Assembly: GCA_015501055.1 (NCBI GenBank)
Contig: JADNYV010000134.1
Location: 1-64,000, forward strand
Direction of reading: 5' to 3'
Length of the DNA: 64,000 nt
From: Mucidula mucida
Lineage: Eukaryota > Basidiomycota > Agaricomycetes > Agaricales > Physalacriaceae
Both the position numbers and the translations under genes were made by a program. Positions 30,991 to 42,424 of the stretch are shown here, in pieces (position 1 is the stretch's first letter; the number at the start of each line of letters is the position of its first letter). Under the pieces are notes generated by a model. The model had not been told where the DNA came from, did no database searches, and was given only the letters and a program-made list of their open reading frames with translations.

Positions 30991-33286
30991 CTATACAAGC
31001 TCCAAATCCTGCAAGACCCATCAACCAAAGCCACATATGTAATGTGCAAGAGAACACACCTTCTCAATCATCCTTCTCGCAATCGGATGAAAGCCCATCT
31101 TGCTCCGCTCAAACGTGCTCTGCGCAAGCTTCGGGTCGAGCTTAAACGTGAGCCGGAACATGTCGCGGCAAAACTTCATGCGCCCCACCACCGCGCCCGT
31201 ATCGGACCCGCTCACCCAATTCACAGCGTGCACCGCGTACTTGTCTGCAGCAGTACTAGGCCGGGCGAGTGCGACTTTGTAGAAGCGCGATCGCGTCTCT
31301 GCGTTGAGTGTGCGGGCGAAGCCGTAGAGTCCGCCGAGGTGGATGATGTGCGATCCGGGCAGGGGAGGCAGAGTGAGGAGTTTTTCGAGGAATACATCTA
31401 AAGAGTGAAGTATTAGTATAACGAATCAAGGTCATGGAACATTGGTTTACTCTTTTGCAGTGAACTGAACGAGTCGACGTCGTGTGCGGTAAACCTCAGG
31501 TCAGCAACCTCGCTATCTCGCGCAGCGTCCCATTTCTCAGCGAGCTCGTACGCCTTGTCAGCAAGTGATGTGTCGTATTTCATGTCAACGGGCAGCGATA
31601 GTCCCTCTCCATGAAACCATGCCTGACGATTGAAATTAGCACGAGCCTCAAAGAAAGAGAGCCACCTACATCCCAATCAATGCTATCCAATTTCTTGATC
31701 ATTTCCGCCCCACCGTGCTTCTCGTAGTAACCGTAGAGGTGGTCTTTCCACTGGTCAGTGATGATACTTTTGCCCATAAAGGTGCTGACGTAGTCCTTGA
31801 TGTAGGGAAGGAAGACGTCTAAACCACCGAGCGTACGCTCTAAATGGAGGATGAGGTTTGCACCCTTCTCATACGCGACGGTGCTGTACGCGTCGTCGGG
31901 GTCATCGCCGAACTCGAACTCGATGACAAGGCGCTGGTACTTTGGTTGGTTTGTGTAAAGCGCCAATGCTTCCTTTAGAGATGCAGCACCGATGATGAAG
32001 GAAAAGTCGCGATCCGCAGGCGAATGAATGAAATGCAGGAGAACACGCTCCATGTACGTTGTCCAGCCTTCGTTGAGCCAAAAGTGAGAAGCATGTGCAT
32101 GCGTGACGCCATTTCCAAAGTATGAATGTGTAAACTCGTGAGCAACGACATCCACAAGAGAACGGTCGCCAGCAAGTAGGGCTGTAGAACAAGTTGGTGA
32201 ATATAAATTTGTATGTGGTCAACTTACTTGGAGTCAGGAATGTTAGACAAGCATTCTCCATGCCCCCGTATGGGAACGACGGTGGTAGCAAGAGGAGGTC
32301 GTATACTCCAAACCGATAATCGCCTACAAGAGATTCCTCTTGAACAATAAACCGCGTGGTATCCTCGCTAAATTCCCAGTACGCCGCGTCGATGAGCTCT
32401 GGCTCGGCCCACAGACCGCTGCTCCAGGTCTTGCCAGACGGTGTCTTGAAACCGCGGTATACGACATTTCCGGATGCAATGGCGACAAGGTAGGATGGAA
32501 TGGGTACAGGCTGGCGGTAGACGTATGTGACCGCGTCTGTCCCGACTGTCTTGCCACCATGCGCCGGGCCATCTGAAGGCGGAGATATGCGAATCGCCGA
32601 GAGGAGAACGGGGAGAATGGAAGTAACCATGGCTGCGTAGGTGATCTTGACGGACGGCGTGTCTAGAGGCGATGAATATCGTGGCGGATACGAGCAATAT
32701 AGCTATCACCTTGGACGGGGAGGAGAGTGCGTGCATAGATGGGTTGGCATTGGCTGAAGAGATATGGATACGCCTTTCCCTGCGTCTGTCTGTGCATCGA
32801 TGAGCTTGGTAAATAGGATAACGACAATAAACGCACTCCTTTTCTAACCATTGCAGCGCGATACAGCCGTCGGTCGTCGCGTACGACGTAGTCACCTGGA
32901 CCTTTGACCCCGCCTTGAGGCCTTTTGGCAATGGTACATGCAGTGCAGAGCCCATGACGGGGTGTTTCTCTTTCACCTCATACTGCGATGGGTGAGATCG
33001 TGCGCAGCTGGCTTGGGAGCGAAATACTTGCAGACACGGTGGTCCCGCCAACGTCTACGCTCTCAATCGCGAGGTCGAGCGTGTCGAATCTGCTAACAGT
33101 CAGGTCATCGTCGCCAACGATGGCGAGCACGTACATAACCTCTGCTACCCCGTCTTTGACCACTCGAAGATCGTGGGTCGCCGAGCCAAATATAATGCGC
33201 TTGTCCCAATTGATGGTCCATTTCAACGAGACGTGCTCGCTGTACACGTCGAGGTAGTTGGATTGACTCGTCGGATCGGGCGCCAT
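30991..33286 (-). CDS. Leukotriene A-4 hydrolase/aminopeptidase (M1 family)
   Basis: Multi-exon minus-strand gene starting MAPDPTSQSNYLDVYSEH, as in fungal LTA4H homologs. Landmarks in order: LQWLEKE, PYLFSQCQPIYARTL, SDGPAHGGKTVG, PYGGMENACLTF (the exopeptidase GGMEN-type motif), then HEFTHSYFGNG followed by WLNEGWTTYMER, giving the zinc ligands H, H and E. After that come DDAYSTVAYEKGA and the C-terminal helical domain (FHPIARRMIEK). A last small exon after a GTGTGT...TTGCAG intron supplies DLELV and the stop at 30991-30993. Length is about 610 residues, as usual. Expected activity: cytosolic aminopeptidase, with epoxide hydrolase activity known for family members including the yeast one. 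No disruptive lesion seen. Confidence 0.92.
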
Positions 33287-33479
33287 GATGATGATGGTAC
33301 GGAAGATAGAGTGCTACTTGACCACGCGACCTGGATACCGGTGTCTAAAAGTTCGTACTTACGGCTACAAGCAAGTAATAAACGGCGGGGAAACAATGTA
33401 TGAACATGCGTCTTCAAGTGAATCGTGTTCATATCATAACTAGTCGCCCTACAAATAGCCATTGTACGTCAAATCATTC

Positions 33480-33790
33480 CCGACGTTACATAGCAATGTT
33501 GGTGTCTTGCCCTCGGGCTATGCATCCCCGGGAGTCTATAATGGATATCGACATCAGATAAACGGTTAAGCCTACGCCCAAGTCCTGGTCTCGTCCAGCG
33601 TGTCATGGTACTAATCACCAGGCGCGAGGCGATAAGCCCATGTAACATGGGTGTTATTCCAGAGGATGCACTGCCGTCTATGAGAATCGAGGTGAATTGG
33701 AGGAGCATAGGAAGACGCAATCACCGGACCGCCTCTGCGCATAGGCTCCGCCAAAGAAAAAATGAAGACGCAGTACGTTCATCGTTCTCC
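33480..33790 (+). pseudogene. Relic of a C2H2 zinc-finger gene
   Basis: Plus-strand copy, inverted relative to 37586-38275. The segment SNVGVLP through VYNGYRHQI corresponds to HNVGVLP through YNGYQHQM of the intact gene. Further on, CYSRGCTAVY with EEHRKTH corresponds to its third finger. The Tyr-Ala-Tyr exon end carries an in-frame TAA and the first finger is lost. DNA similarity continues to about 33.87 kb (ACTACCACCAT). Confidence 0.65.
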
Positions 33791-33879
33791 TTGGATGTCG
33801 TGAATCTCTAACAACCGTACTGACTCGGAGTCGGAAGAAGAGCAATCGTCACTACCACCATCCATCGTAATCAGGCCAT

Positions 33880-35590
33880 GAGCTGATGGTAATAAGTTGC
33901 GGGTGAGCGTGATCCAAGTCGTACAGAAAGTCCGAGTAATCAAACACAGAAGTGAGCCTTTGTAGATCCTTGACATGATAGGTCGAATTCCGGCCTCGTC
34001 GAGCTTGCGCGGTTCTGTCCCTGGTACATCCTTAGCGGCGAATTGGCTGTGGTAAGACGCCAAAAAGAGACTTAGAACGTTGCGCTGGGTTGTTGCCTTT
34101 TTTGAACGGTTTGAGCCCGATGCTACGTGTTCAAAAGATAAAGCGACAGTTTTGGAAAGGGAGTAACAGCGACGTATTTTGTTTGAAGGTCCGAGTATTC
34201 GTCCATTGCTTTCTATGCGAGCGCCTCAGTAGACGTCTGTCACGAGATTGATGCACCTGTTCTTATTACTGAGGTATTACGGAGGTCATCTGGTCCAAGT
34301 AGGCAAGTAGAGGATATGAGACACACCAGCTTCGTGTACTACAGACATAGACCACAGGTGTGTATGCGCCCGACGTGTTAGCGGTGAATGCAAAGAAACA
34401 ACAGCGCCTCCGGTAGGTGCTGAGTGGAGTTTGGACTTCGCCATTTCTGATTTCAACCACCAACTCGTGAAGTGCCGCCTAGGGCGGCTGGAAACCTTGC
34501 TTGAAGCCTTCAACAACGGTCTTAAGACACATCAACATTTTGGGTAGACAGGACTTAAGATCAACATTTTATTGGAGCGAGTACTTACTCTATAGGAAAT
34601 GGGGTGCAGACGCAGCCACATCAAGAGGTGGCAGAGGCCATTCCCAGGCCACTGGGCACCTGCGCCGAATACTTATTCGAGCCCAGGCTTCAAATTCACA
34701 GCAAGCGAAGCAAGAAGTGCAATTTGTTGGGAATATGATTAGTTTGTCTAGTCAAGATCGGAGCCGACTCACTAAAGTTCAATTTATGTTGAGTACTATA
34801 AAATTTCCCGAGCTTGGCTGCTTGGTGGGTACACGTAGGGACAGTTTTTGTTGAAGACTGAGGCTTGAATGAAGAGAATGCGCTCAAAGTAATGCAGCAC
34901 TAGTACGGAAACACTGTGAAGTTCTGTATCAATGTCTGTACAAGTATGGGCGCGGTTTTACACCTCAACATACGCGCGTAGTCCAGTATGTCATAATGAT
35001 ACCAATTTCCAGACAACTCCAATGCATACAGGCGTGGGGCAAGCTACTGGACCATGCTTGGCTACCAGTAGAGGAGTGTCCTCCTTGAAACGTCCAAGAG
35101 CTCTTGGGATGGGTCGATGATGTCCCATTTGTGTACTTGCAGCGCCGCGGTGTATTCCATTGCTTACACGCGCATTGCACGGCGCTCTTGATGCAAACAT
35201 CCCCGAAGAGAGCATATGGCTGCGCAATCTGGTGCAAATGCTTGCCATGTAATTATTGTCGGCGGCATAGTTGATGAAGGTGTTCCTTAGTTCGTGGGGC
35301 ACCGAGCTCGCCATGGTGGTGGATTGGAGCAGCATTTAATAAGATGAGACAGCATTTTTGCAGGGCCATTGACCGAAATTGTTGCAGGAAAGTACCACTT
35401 GAAGAGACCAACCAAGACATAGTGAATCGGGGGCTATCATGAAAAGATAGCATATTGTTCATCAACGTACATAGTTCTAGGAGGCGCGGGAAGAAGGACC
35501 GAGGCAACAGATACCGCCGGTATGTCCTTGTTTGTAAAGACGAGCCGGCGGTTAATTTCACCGGACGAAGGACCTTGACAAGCAAGGTGA
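33880..35590. other. Intergenic, no gene recognised
   Basis: About 1.7 kb with only short open frames on both strands. None forms an exon chain with a recognisable domain and no repeat boundary was visible. Confidence 0.45.
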
Positions 35591-36022
35591 CTCGTTACTC
35601 GTCGTCTAACACTGATACGACGTGGCTGTACTTTGGTACGCTGTCGCAGCTTGTCTTGGCCGGATATCGCTCCAGCCTGCTACGATCAAGTGCATGTAAA
35701 ATTTCTCACTTGTCTTTTGGCATCTTTTTCTCATGCAAAGTATAAAGTTGGCTACTGGATTGAATGCAGTATTCCGACAGTTCATCATCACTGTGATGAC
35801 TTTTGCTCGCTTGATGTGATCTTCAGATGGTGAGCGCATCCTGTTCTTGGTCCAATTGAGACTAAGTACTTGAGTTGTTATAGCGATTGTTCCGGGTGTG
35901 GATGTGATAGGAACTCTCGATGTGACCGCGGCTGAGACGTGTACTCTGACCTCAAGCAGGAACTCACCTTGGCTATCAAATATAAAACCCTGAGGAGACT
36001 ATATTCCAGCAGCATCGTTATC

Positions 36023-37261
36023 ATGTCCTCCATTATTGAAGACTCCGGTTATACTATAGCGGAGGCTCAGTATAGTTTCAAGCATGGTATGCTGCACTCA
36101 ACAATACTCTTTGCCTTCTGTCATGCGATCCATACCTGCATTTACTTCCTCGCACTTCATTATATTGGTACGCAACTGCCGTTTTGTTTCCTCATTCTCA
36201 TAATCCTCATGCCGTTGTTTCCCCAGCTTCGAGCACTCTCCCAAAGAGGAAGCGATCCGTATTCGCTGGCATCATCACGTTCATGTGGGGCACCAACAAC
36301 ATAATGCTGGGCTTGAATTGGTCATGGCTAAACAGCCTCTTCATCGTCCACGGAGAATCAGTCGAATCCGAATTCGAATATCAGTTCTTTGGCGACTTGC
36401 CGGGCGCGGAGCTGGCATCTGTGCTTCGCGCACTCGAGGTCCTTCTCACGGACAGCATCCTCGTGAGTTCCTCTTGTTGGCGTCTAAAGACTAACTGATC
36501 GTCACACGCATTAGGTTTGGCGCTGCTGGATATTGTATGGGCACAACCGGATGGTTTGGGCGGCCCTCGGGCTATGTTTCACTTTCGAAATAGGTGAAAT
36601 CTGTATCCTTCTCCTACAAAAAATGGTGTGCTAATGCCCATTTCGTCGTAGTTTCGAGTGCCATTATACTCTCTGACGTTGACCCTGCTACTCGGTAGCG
36701 ACCGCGTGAACTGGACCTTGGTATACTACTCAATGACCGTCGCCACAAACAGCCTGTGCACTCTTCTCATCCTCTTCCGCATTATCCGCGTAAGCGGCGT
36801 GCGCGCCAGTCTAAAGTCGTACCGCGGCCTGATCGAGATTCTCGTCGAATCAGTTTTCATGTATGCCCTCGTCTATTCTACTCTCCTCAGTGTGTACGCA
36901 TACGAGTTCTACTCCCCTTACGTGTCGGTGATGGCTGTATACTCGTACCCACAGGTGATATCATGGAGTGTCACGGTAAGAGAACGCTCTTTTCCGACGT
37001 CCATGGCTGACTCCAATGTGACTGCAGGGCATCGCACCTACTCTCATCATCGCCCGCGTCGTGGCTGGGAAATCGCGTCCAAATGATACTTGGACGCGGC
37101 CTTCTCTCCCGCATATGAGGAGTGATATGCAGTCCTTCGCCGAGTCGCTGCAATTTGCTGATGGTCCAAATCAAACCGCTACGGGCCATACTACGACCAT
37201 CATTGGCATGGAGTGTGCGAGGGGGAGTTTCGAAAGCGGACCGGGATACAGATACCGATGA
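36023..37261 (+). CDS. Agaricomycete seven-transmembrane protein (intact copy)
   Basis: Multi-exon gene. The exon at 36023 starts MSSIIEDSGYTIAEAQYSF and is followed by a hydrophobic helix (ILFAFCHAIHTCIYFLAL). Then come GTNNIMLGLNWSWLNSLF and LRALEVLLTDSIL, joining to VWRCWILYGHNRMVWAALG. Next is VNWTLVYYSMTVATNSL with LLILFRIIRVSG, then YSYPQVISWSVT joined to GIAPTLIIARVVAG; a soluble tail ends at TGA 37259-37261. The WRCWILYG motif and the length are characteristic of a large uncharacterised membrane-protein family of mushrooms. The 5' end is uncertain: both copies have a preceding coding-like stretch (VTAAETC) and the true ATG may lie upstream of 36023. Related relic at 28.7-29.7 kb. Confidence 0.75.
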
Positions 37262-37585
37262 AGCAGAGGAGTTTGTGTTTCGCCACAAACGTAACCCAGC
37301 CTTCAGTGGTGTATAGCCTGAGGGTCCATGTTCCGCCGCGGCCATTACCACTTCAAAGTCTCTGCCTCTTGTTATTTATCAGTTTATTAGAAGTGTTGCC
37401 ATTATTTATCACTTTGCTTCTGATCTTGCTCGCTAGTGGCAAAAATGTTTATAGAAAAGGTCCTTGATGCATCATAGATAATCGCGAGGCTGATTTATCC
37501 TGGTTCTACTTAGTACTAGATTCTGCAAATGGTACAACACAATACATTTAGGAATAAAAAAACCTTTTCGGTGTGGCAGCGGCGC

Positions 37586-38275
37586 CTACTTTCGCGCCTC
37601 CGAATAGTACTTGACCGACGCATCCACTTGCGGGGAATCGCCAGACTGGCCTGAGGACTCCGAATGGTGGTAGTGACGATTACCCTTCTTCCGACTGGGT
37701 CCAGCCGTTAGAAGTTTACGACATCCAAGGAGAACGAGGAACGTACTGATCACGATGCGTCTTCATGTGTTCCTCCATCTCACCTGGACTATCATAGACA
37801 GCAGTGCATCCTCTGGAGTAGCACGCGTGTTTCATGGGCTTACCGCCTCGCGACGGACGTCTAGGACTACATGCACTACAATCTCAATACCATAACACAC
37901 TATACGAGACCTGGACTTACGCGTAGGCGTAATCGTTCATCTGATGCTGATATCCATTGTAGATTCCCGAGGACGAGGGCAAGACACCGACATTGTGCTC
38001 GATCTGCTGATGTGTACGGAGATCATGAACGAGGAACGCTCGTCCACAGCAAATGTGTGCCGTAGAGTAGTCGCGCGCACTACAAAAAGGTATTGAATAC
38101 GAAACAAAGAGGACTCGAAGGCTAATCCGACGAACTGGTCTGCGTTCATGTGGTTCTGGACCTGCCGTTCGTGCGGGAACGCGATGGGGCATTTATTGAA
38201 CGGGCACTGATGCATCGTCCTAACGATCATGATTGAGAACTCATGGGAAGGCGCTTGGAATTGATTATGAGGCAT
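37586..38275 (-). CDS. Small C2H2 zinc-finger protein, three fingers
   Basis: Four exons on the minus strand starting MPHNQFQAPSHEF. Finger 1 is CPFNKCPIAF...NHMNADH, completed across an intron of about 55 bases (GTTCGT...TTGTAG). Finger 2 is ICCGRAF...THQQIEH. Finger 3 is CYSRGC...EHMKTH, reached through an intron starting GTAAGT. The last exon after a GTACGT...CCCAG intron supplies the C-terminus, which ends VKYYSEARK. Spacing of fingers 2 and 3 is unusual and finger 2 has adjacent cysteines. Inference: nucleic-acid-binding protein of unknown role. A decayed inverted copy lies at about 33.5-33.9 kb. Confidence 0.7.
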
Positions 38276-38741
38276 ACCATTGTTGAGAAGGACCTCCGCG
38301 CGTCTTGATGGGTTTCAACACGGACTAGGGAAGAACGTCAGTTTACGCCTTTGCGAAGGATCCAGTGAGTGTTGACAAACCTGGTCAGACATGATTTCGG
38401 ATTCAGAATGGTGAAGAATTTACATGAGGTGACTGGATTTATATAGCAGCGGAAGGAGGTCAAAGGGTGTCGCTTGCTTTGTCCGGCGGGTCTTTGTTGT
38501 GGGACCATAAATGAGGACCTCGTGTTACGGGAACTAACTTTGACCAGGGCCATGCCAAAGAGCTGATCTGGAGAGTGCACAATTGTTCAGGTAAGGTCAG
38601 GAGGCTGAGTGGCGTCGTTGGTCCGTACAATCCAGTGGCACAGCGCACCTTACCCCTCATCGATAGTCTTGATGAAGTACCAGACAGATCGTGACTTATA
38701 GGACCAGGACAAAACCCACTACTCGAAGTAAAACAAGTGCT
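38276..38741. other. Intergenic
   Basis: Region between two minus-strand genes, containing the promoter of the C2H2 gene and the 3' flank of the hydrolase. No exon supported. Confidence 0.45.
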
Positions 38742-39912
38742 CTAGTAGACCAAATGATCCTGAATCCAAGACACCGACGCGTCAAATGCTCCCTCCTTCG
38801 CAGCAACCTGTACAGGATCCGACTACAAACAACACTCATCAGTAACCTCATAATACACGCAAAACATTGTCGACTTACAACATTAGCACGAACCTACACC
38901 ATTCAGCACATCAGTCATCCATTACTAGAATTAAAAGCAAAACACGTACAGCAAACCCATGCCCAACGCCATCATACTGCAGCCTTTTATACCCGGGCGC
39001 ATACTGCCCCACCATCACCGCATCCGTCTCCGCAGCGATCTCAGCAGTAAACAGCGTATCAAACTCCGCATTGTTGATCTCAATCGGGACATGCGATTGC
39101 GCTTTCATCACCTCAAAGTCCCTGGGGACGTCGAGGAAAGAGGGATGCGACACCGTACCTACAGTGATGGTGTTGTTCTGTACGAGGCGCGCCACGTAGA
39201 GGCCTGCACGCAAATAAAGGAATCGTCTTTGGGGCATTGATACTATAATGACTTACCACCGAAGCAGTAACCGGTTGCGACGAACTGGGTTACGCCGTGC
39301 GATTTGAGCTCGTCGATGACTGCTAGGAGCAAGGGAGTGGTCACGTTCTCTCCATCGGCAGGAAGCCATGGGACGTAGTCTGCGTCTATGGGGAGTGCGT
39401 CGCCGAAGAAGTAGTCAGGCGCGTAGGTCTGCGAAGAAGTCTTAAAAGCTGTACAGGAGACACGAGATACCGTACGTACAGCAAAGCCAAGGCTGCGGCC
39501 CACTGGTCTGCCTAGAAGGCATGAGCTAGGGCAAGTCGGCAGCTCTTTGGCTTGCTTACCAAAACCTGCGAAGAAACGCGAGTGATTATTAGTCTACGAT
39601 AACACTATTAATGAAATACACGTACAAGGTTATCCGGAGACGGCAAACCATAGACATCTGCTCAAATCGAAATATTAACAAACGCTCAACAACGAAAAAC
39701 CCCAGCACCTACCTGTCAAAAACAACAACGCCACACTCGGATCGTACGGACCCTCTGGAAGCGTCACGTACGTCAAAACTCCATTGATCGTAACGTTTTT
39801 TTCCTTTAGGCTCCATGTCTAACTGCGTGTCGAAGAAATGCGTGACGGGCGGCAGAGCACTGGCAGATACCAAGGAAAGACACAAAGCAATGGAACCGAG
39901 TGTAAGACGCAT
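38742..39912 (-). CDS. Secreted dienelactone-hydrolase family protein, with a single-base frameshift
   Basis: Exon 1 begins with a signal peptide (MRLTLGSIALCLSLVSASA) and HFFDTQLDMEPKGK. Later exons give VYGLPSPDNL, a 6-base exon at 39560-39565 (Val-Leu), ADQWAAALALL, YAPDYFFGDALPID, and VTQFVATGYCFGG, where Cys is the nucleophile of the DLH motif. Then come TVSHPSFLDVP, IEINNAEFDTLF and GVGHGFA with the catalytic His, and final small exons ending DHLVY. Family role: alpha/beta hydrolase on lactone or ester substrates, here probably extracellular. In exon 1 at about 39796-39802 a run of seven A (minus strand) replaces the six needed to stay in frame. As written, the sequence shifts frame after GK. 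It is either a sequencing error or a recent null allele. Confidence 0.8.
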
Positions 39913-40211
39913 GGTATCCTAACCTGAAGAGACAAGAGAGCAGAGGAGAAGGCCTTATATAGCGGCAGAACAATAACCCTCTATGCAGTCATGAACACCG
40001 CTGGTTTGTAAAGCACATCATATGTATGGGCGCTGGACGCTGAGAAAGCGACATTGAAACTCATCTCCTCGGAACCGCACGACTTATTTCGGCCAGCAGG
40101 AGGAAAATGCTGATCACATCATGGGGGTTGTGAGAAGGCAATGAGAAGGCTTGCGGGATGCGCGTGGATCGGGGTTCCACGCCGATCACCTTGTCTTCGG
40201 CCATGTATTCT

Positions 40212-40560
40212 ATGATGCCCGGCGCTACAGCACCTTGCAAAGCAATGTGCACTCTCCACAGTTTGCTCCGCTCAGCATTTCTGCTCAGGCCCGGACGTGT
40301 AACCTAGTTACTGAAATGAATCTCATTCGAATCTTGTGTGTATGCTCACAGTTCTTGAAGGTGCAGCATACCAGAAGCTGGCAAGAGACCCTTACTATAA
40401 CATTCAACTTATCTTAGGACTTCTAGAGTCGGTGTGGTCGCGTCAACGGTTTCGTTGTACATCGCGCGTAGAATTACCTTCCTAATTGGGCTCAACCCTG
40501 AGCAGAATTCCCGAGCGGAGCAAAGTGTGGAGAGTGCACATTGCTTTGCAAGGTGCTGTA
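40212..40560. repeat. Inverted-repeat element with arms of about 60 bp
   Basis: The left arm (about 40218-40282, containing CAGCACCTTGCAAAGCAATG and GCACTCTCCACA) is repeated in reverse complement at about 40488-40543. The loop is about 200 bases. No coding content and no certain target duplication. A foldback or MITE-like element is likely, or a duplicated regulatory segment. Confidence 0.65.
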
Positions 40561-40911
40561 TAACGGTTGGCGATTAATCAGCTCATTCAGCGGTAAAGCG
40601 AGGCGACCGATGGCTGGGTGTCACGGTTTTTGGGGACGGGATGAGCGCTTAGGTATAAAGCTCAGCCTCTGTCTTCAAACCGCGCACCCTAGTACGCGTT
40701 CGAAAATGGTGATTGCTACAGGTAGAATATAACACATCGACAACAGGTTTACACAGCACAGATACACGACGAGTCCGACCGGATGCGAGAAACAACTATT
40801 AGAACAAGTAAAGAGAACGAATTAAACGACAACGAATTAAGGTAGGCAGGAGAGAGTCCCTGGAACGACAGTTACAGTATAAAGCATAATGCGTCGTGAA
40901 AAGGAGGGTAG

Positions 40912-41908
40912 TCATAAAGGACATGATAATGCGTTCGTTGCTTGCAACGATTTTGTAGTAAAGTCTATACGGATACTGGCGGGAAACATATTAGTGCGGT
41001 AGACGAAGGAGGCGGGGGAGAAGCATACCATAAGATGAGCTCCTCAGAAATGGCGGCGGATAGGCTGAACCCAGCTCTTTCGGCAGTACTATAGGAACCG
41101 GTTGTCAATAGCTGAACGACGACAGCGACGTATCGCCTTACCCTAGGCTGCTTCGCCGCCAGCGCGACATCCATATCCTCGTCCATTAGAGTGGACTTGC
41201 GCTTGATCCGGATCATAAGCGGAGACGACTCCTACGGGAGGCACTAGTCAATCACTACGATAAGCCAATGAGAGATAGACATACTGGAGTCAACAGCTCG
41301 CCATAACTGTCCTCGCTAGAAGGATAGTAAAGCGCGTCGTCCGCAGCGTATATGGGCACCGACTCTGAATCCGAGGAGGAAGAGGAGGAGGACGAGGATG
41401 ATGATGAAGAAGAAGAAGAAGAATCCATATCTTCCTCCTCGTCATCCGCCATAAAGTCGATATCCTCAAACCACGAGCTCGTCGCCTCAACTGGCACATC
41501 CGGGGCAGATAGATACGCCGCCCACCGGCTGATGTTGGGAACAACGATGCGCGGGGGCTCGGGGTAGATGACCGAGGACGCTGCGTGCACGAGCGGACTA
41601 TACGGGTTGACAGTGGCGTCAATGACTGGCAGCGGGTCGACGGAGACGGCGCCCTGTGGGCACTTGACCGCAGCGGCGATGTTCAGCGCGAGCTTGAGGC
41701 GTTGAGCGCGCTGCCGCGCGTGCAAGGTCGGCTGGATGCGCTCGGCATGCTGGTCCGCTAGGCCCTCGTAGCGCGCCTTTGCGACGCGGAGCCGCATTTT
41801 GATGTCGAGAAAGGATGCGTGGGGAATCTGCCGAGGCGACTTTCGTGGCTCGCAGGACGGGTAAGGGCAGGGCGGGAGATCGGAAGGGCGAGTGAGGTAG
41901 TAAGGCAT
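40912..41908 (-). CDS. Unknown protein with a long Ser run
   Basis: Starts MPYYLTRPSDLPPCPYPSCE. Residues about 40-70 are Arg/Lys/Ala rich (MRLRVAKARYEGLADQH), then a middle part without known domain, then an acidic patch (DDEEEDMD) followed by about 18 consecutive Ser. After YGELLTP an intron (GTATGT...CCGTAG) leads to ESSPLMIRIKRKSTLMDED. Further small exons continue through AERAGFSLSAAISEELIL to a TGA at 40912-40914. No family recognised. The basic segment before a Ser/acidic tract suggests a nuclear protein (inference). The last exon is the least certain. Confidence 0.6.
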
Positions 41909-42424
41909 GATTAACAACGTATGTCGGTTGTGTATGGTACGAGTTCGTTGCTTTAATATGGATCCGGATGGAAAGTAGATAGTGGTGGGTGGCGTGAATG
42001 AGAGGCGTAAATCCACGCACAGCGTAGATAGAGAACAAAGAGGAAGAAGGATGAAACCGGTAGCTGGAGACAAAGGCCCTTTCTCATGGGAGCTTATGTA
42101 TCACCAGGACCCTTGGACCCACAAAGCAGATAAGCGCCTAAAAAGAACAAAAGATCCATCTCTTTCGGGATGTGTTATTGTTCTTTCATGTCAAATGAGG
42201 GTGAAAGGGACGACGGATAGCAGCCGGCGGAGAACATAGGTGTCAACATTTCCGAGAACAAGGACAAGCTTGACATTCTTGGAAGATCTAACTGAGAACA
42301 GAAGGTCAGGTCCAGATGGAAGGAAAAAGTAAGTGTGCTGACCACTGCCATTTTCGGAACAGCTTTTGTTTTTCGGCATCCGCCAGATCTCACGTGCGCT
42401 ACGCTACGTTTCCTTTTTGCGATC

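Noticed and set aside
41350..41450. Plus-strand frame made almost entirely of Glu and Asp
   Set aside because: It is the complement of the Ser-run and acidic region of the minus-strand gene at 40912-41908; low-complexity shadow.
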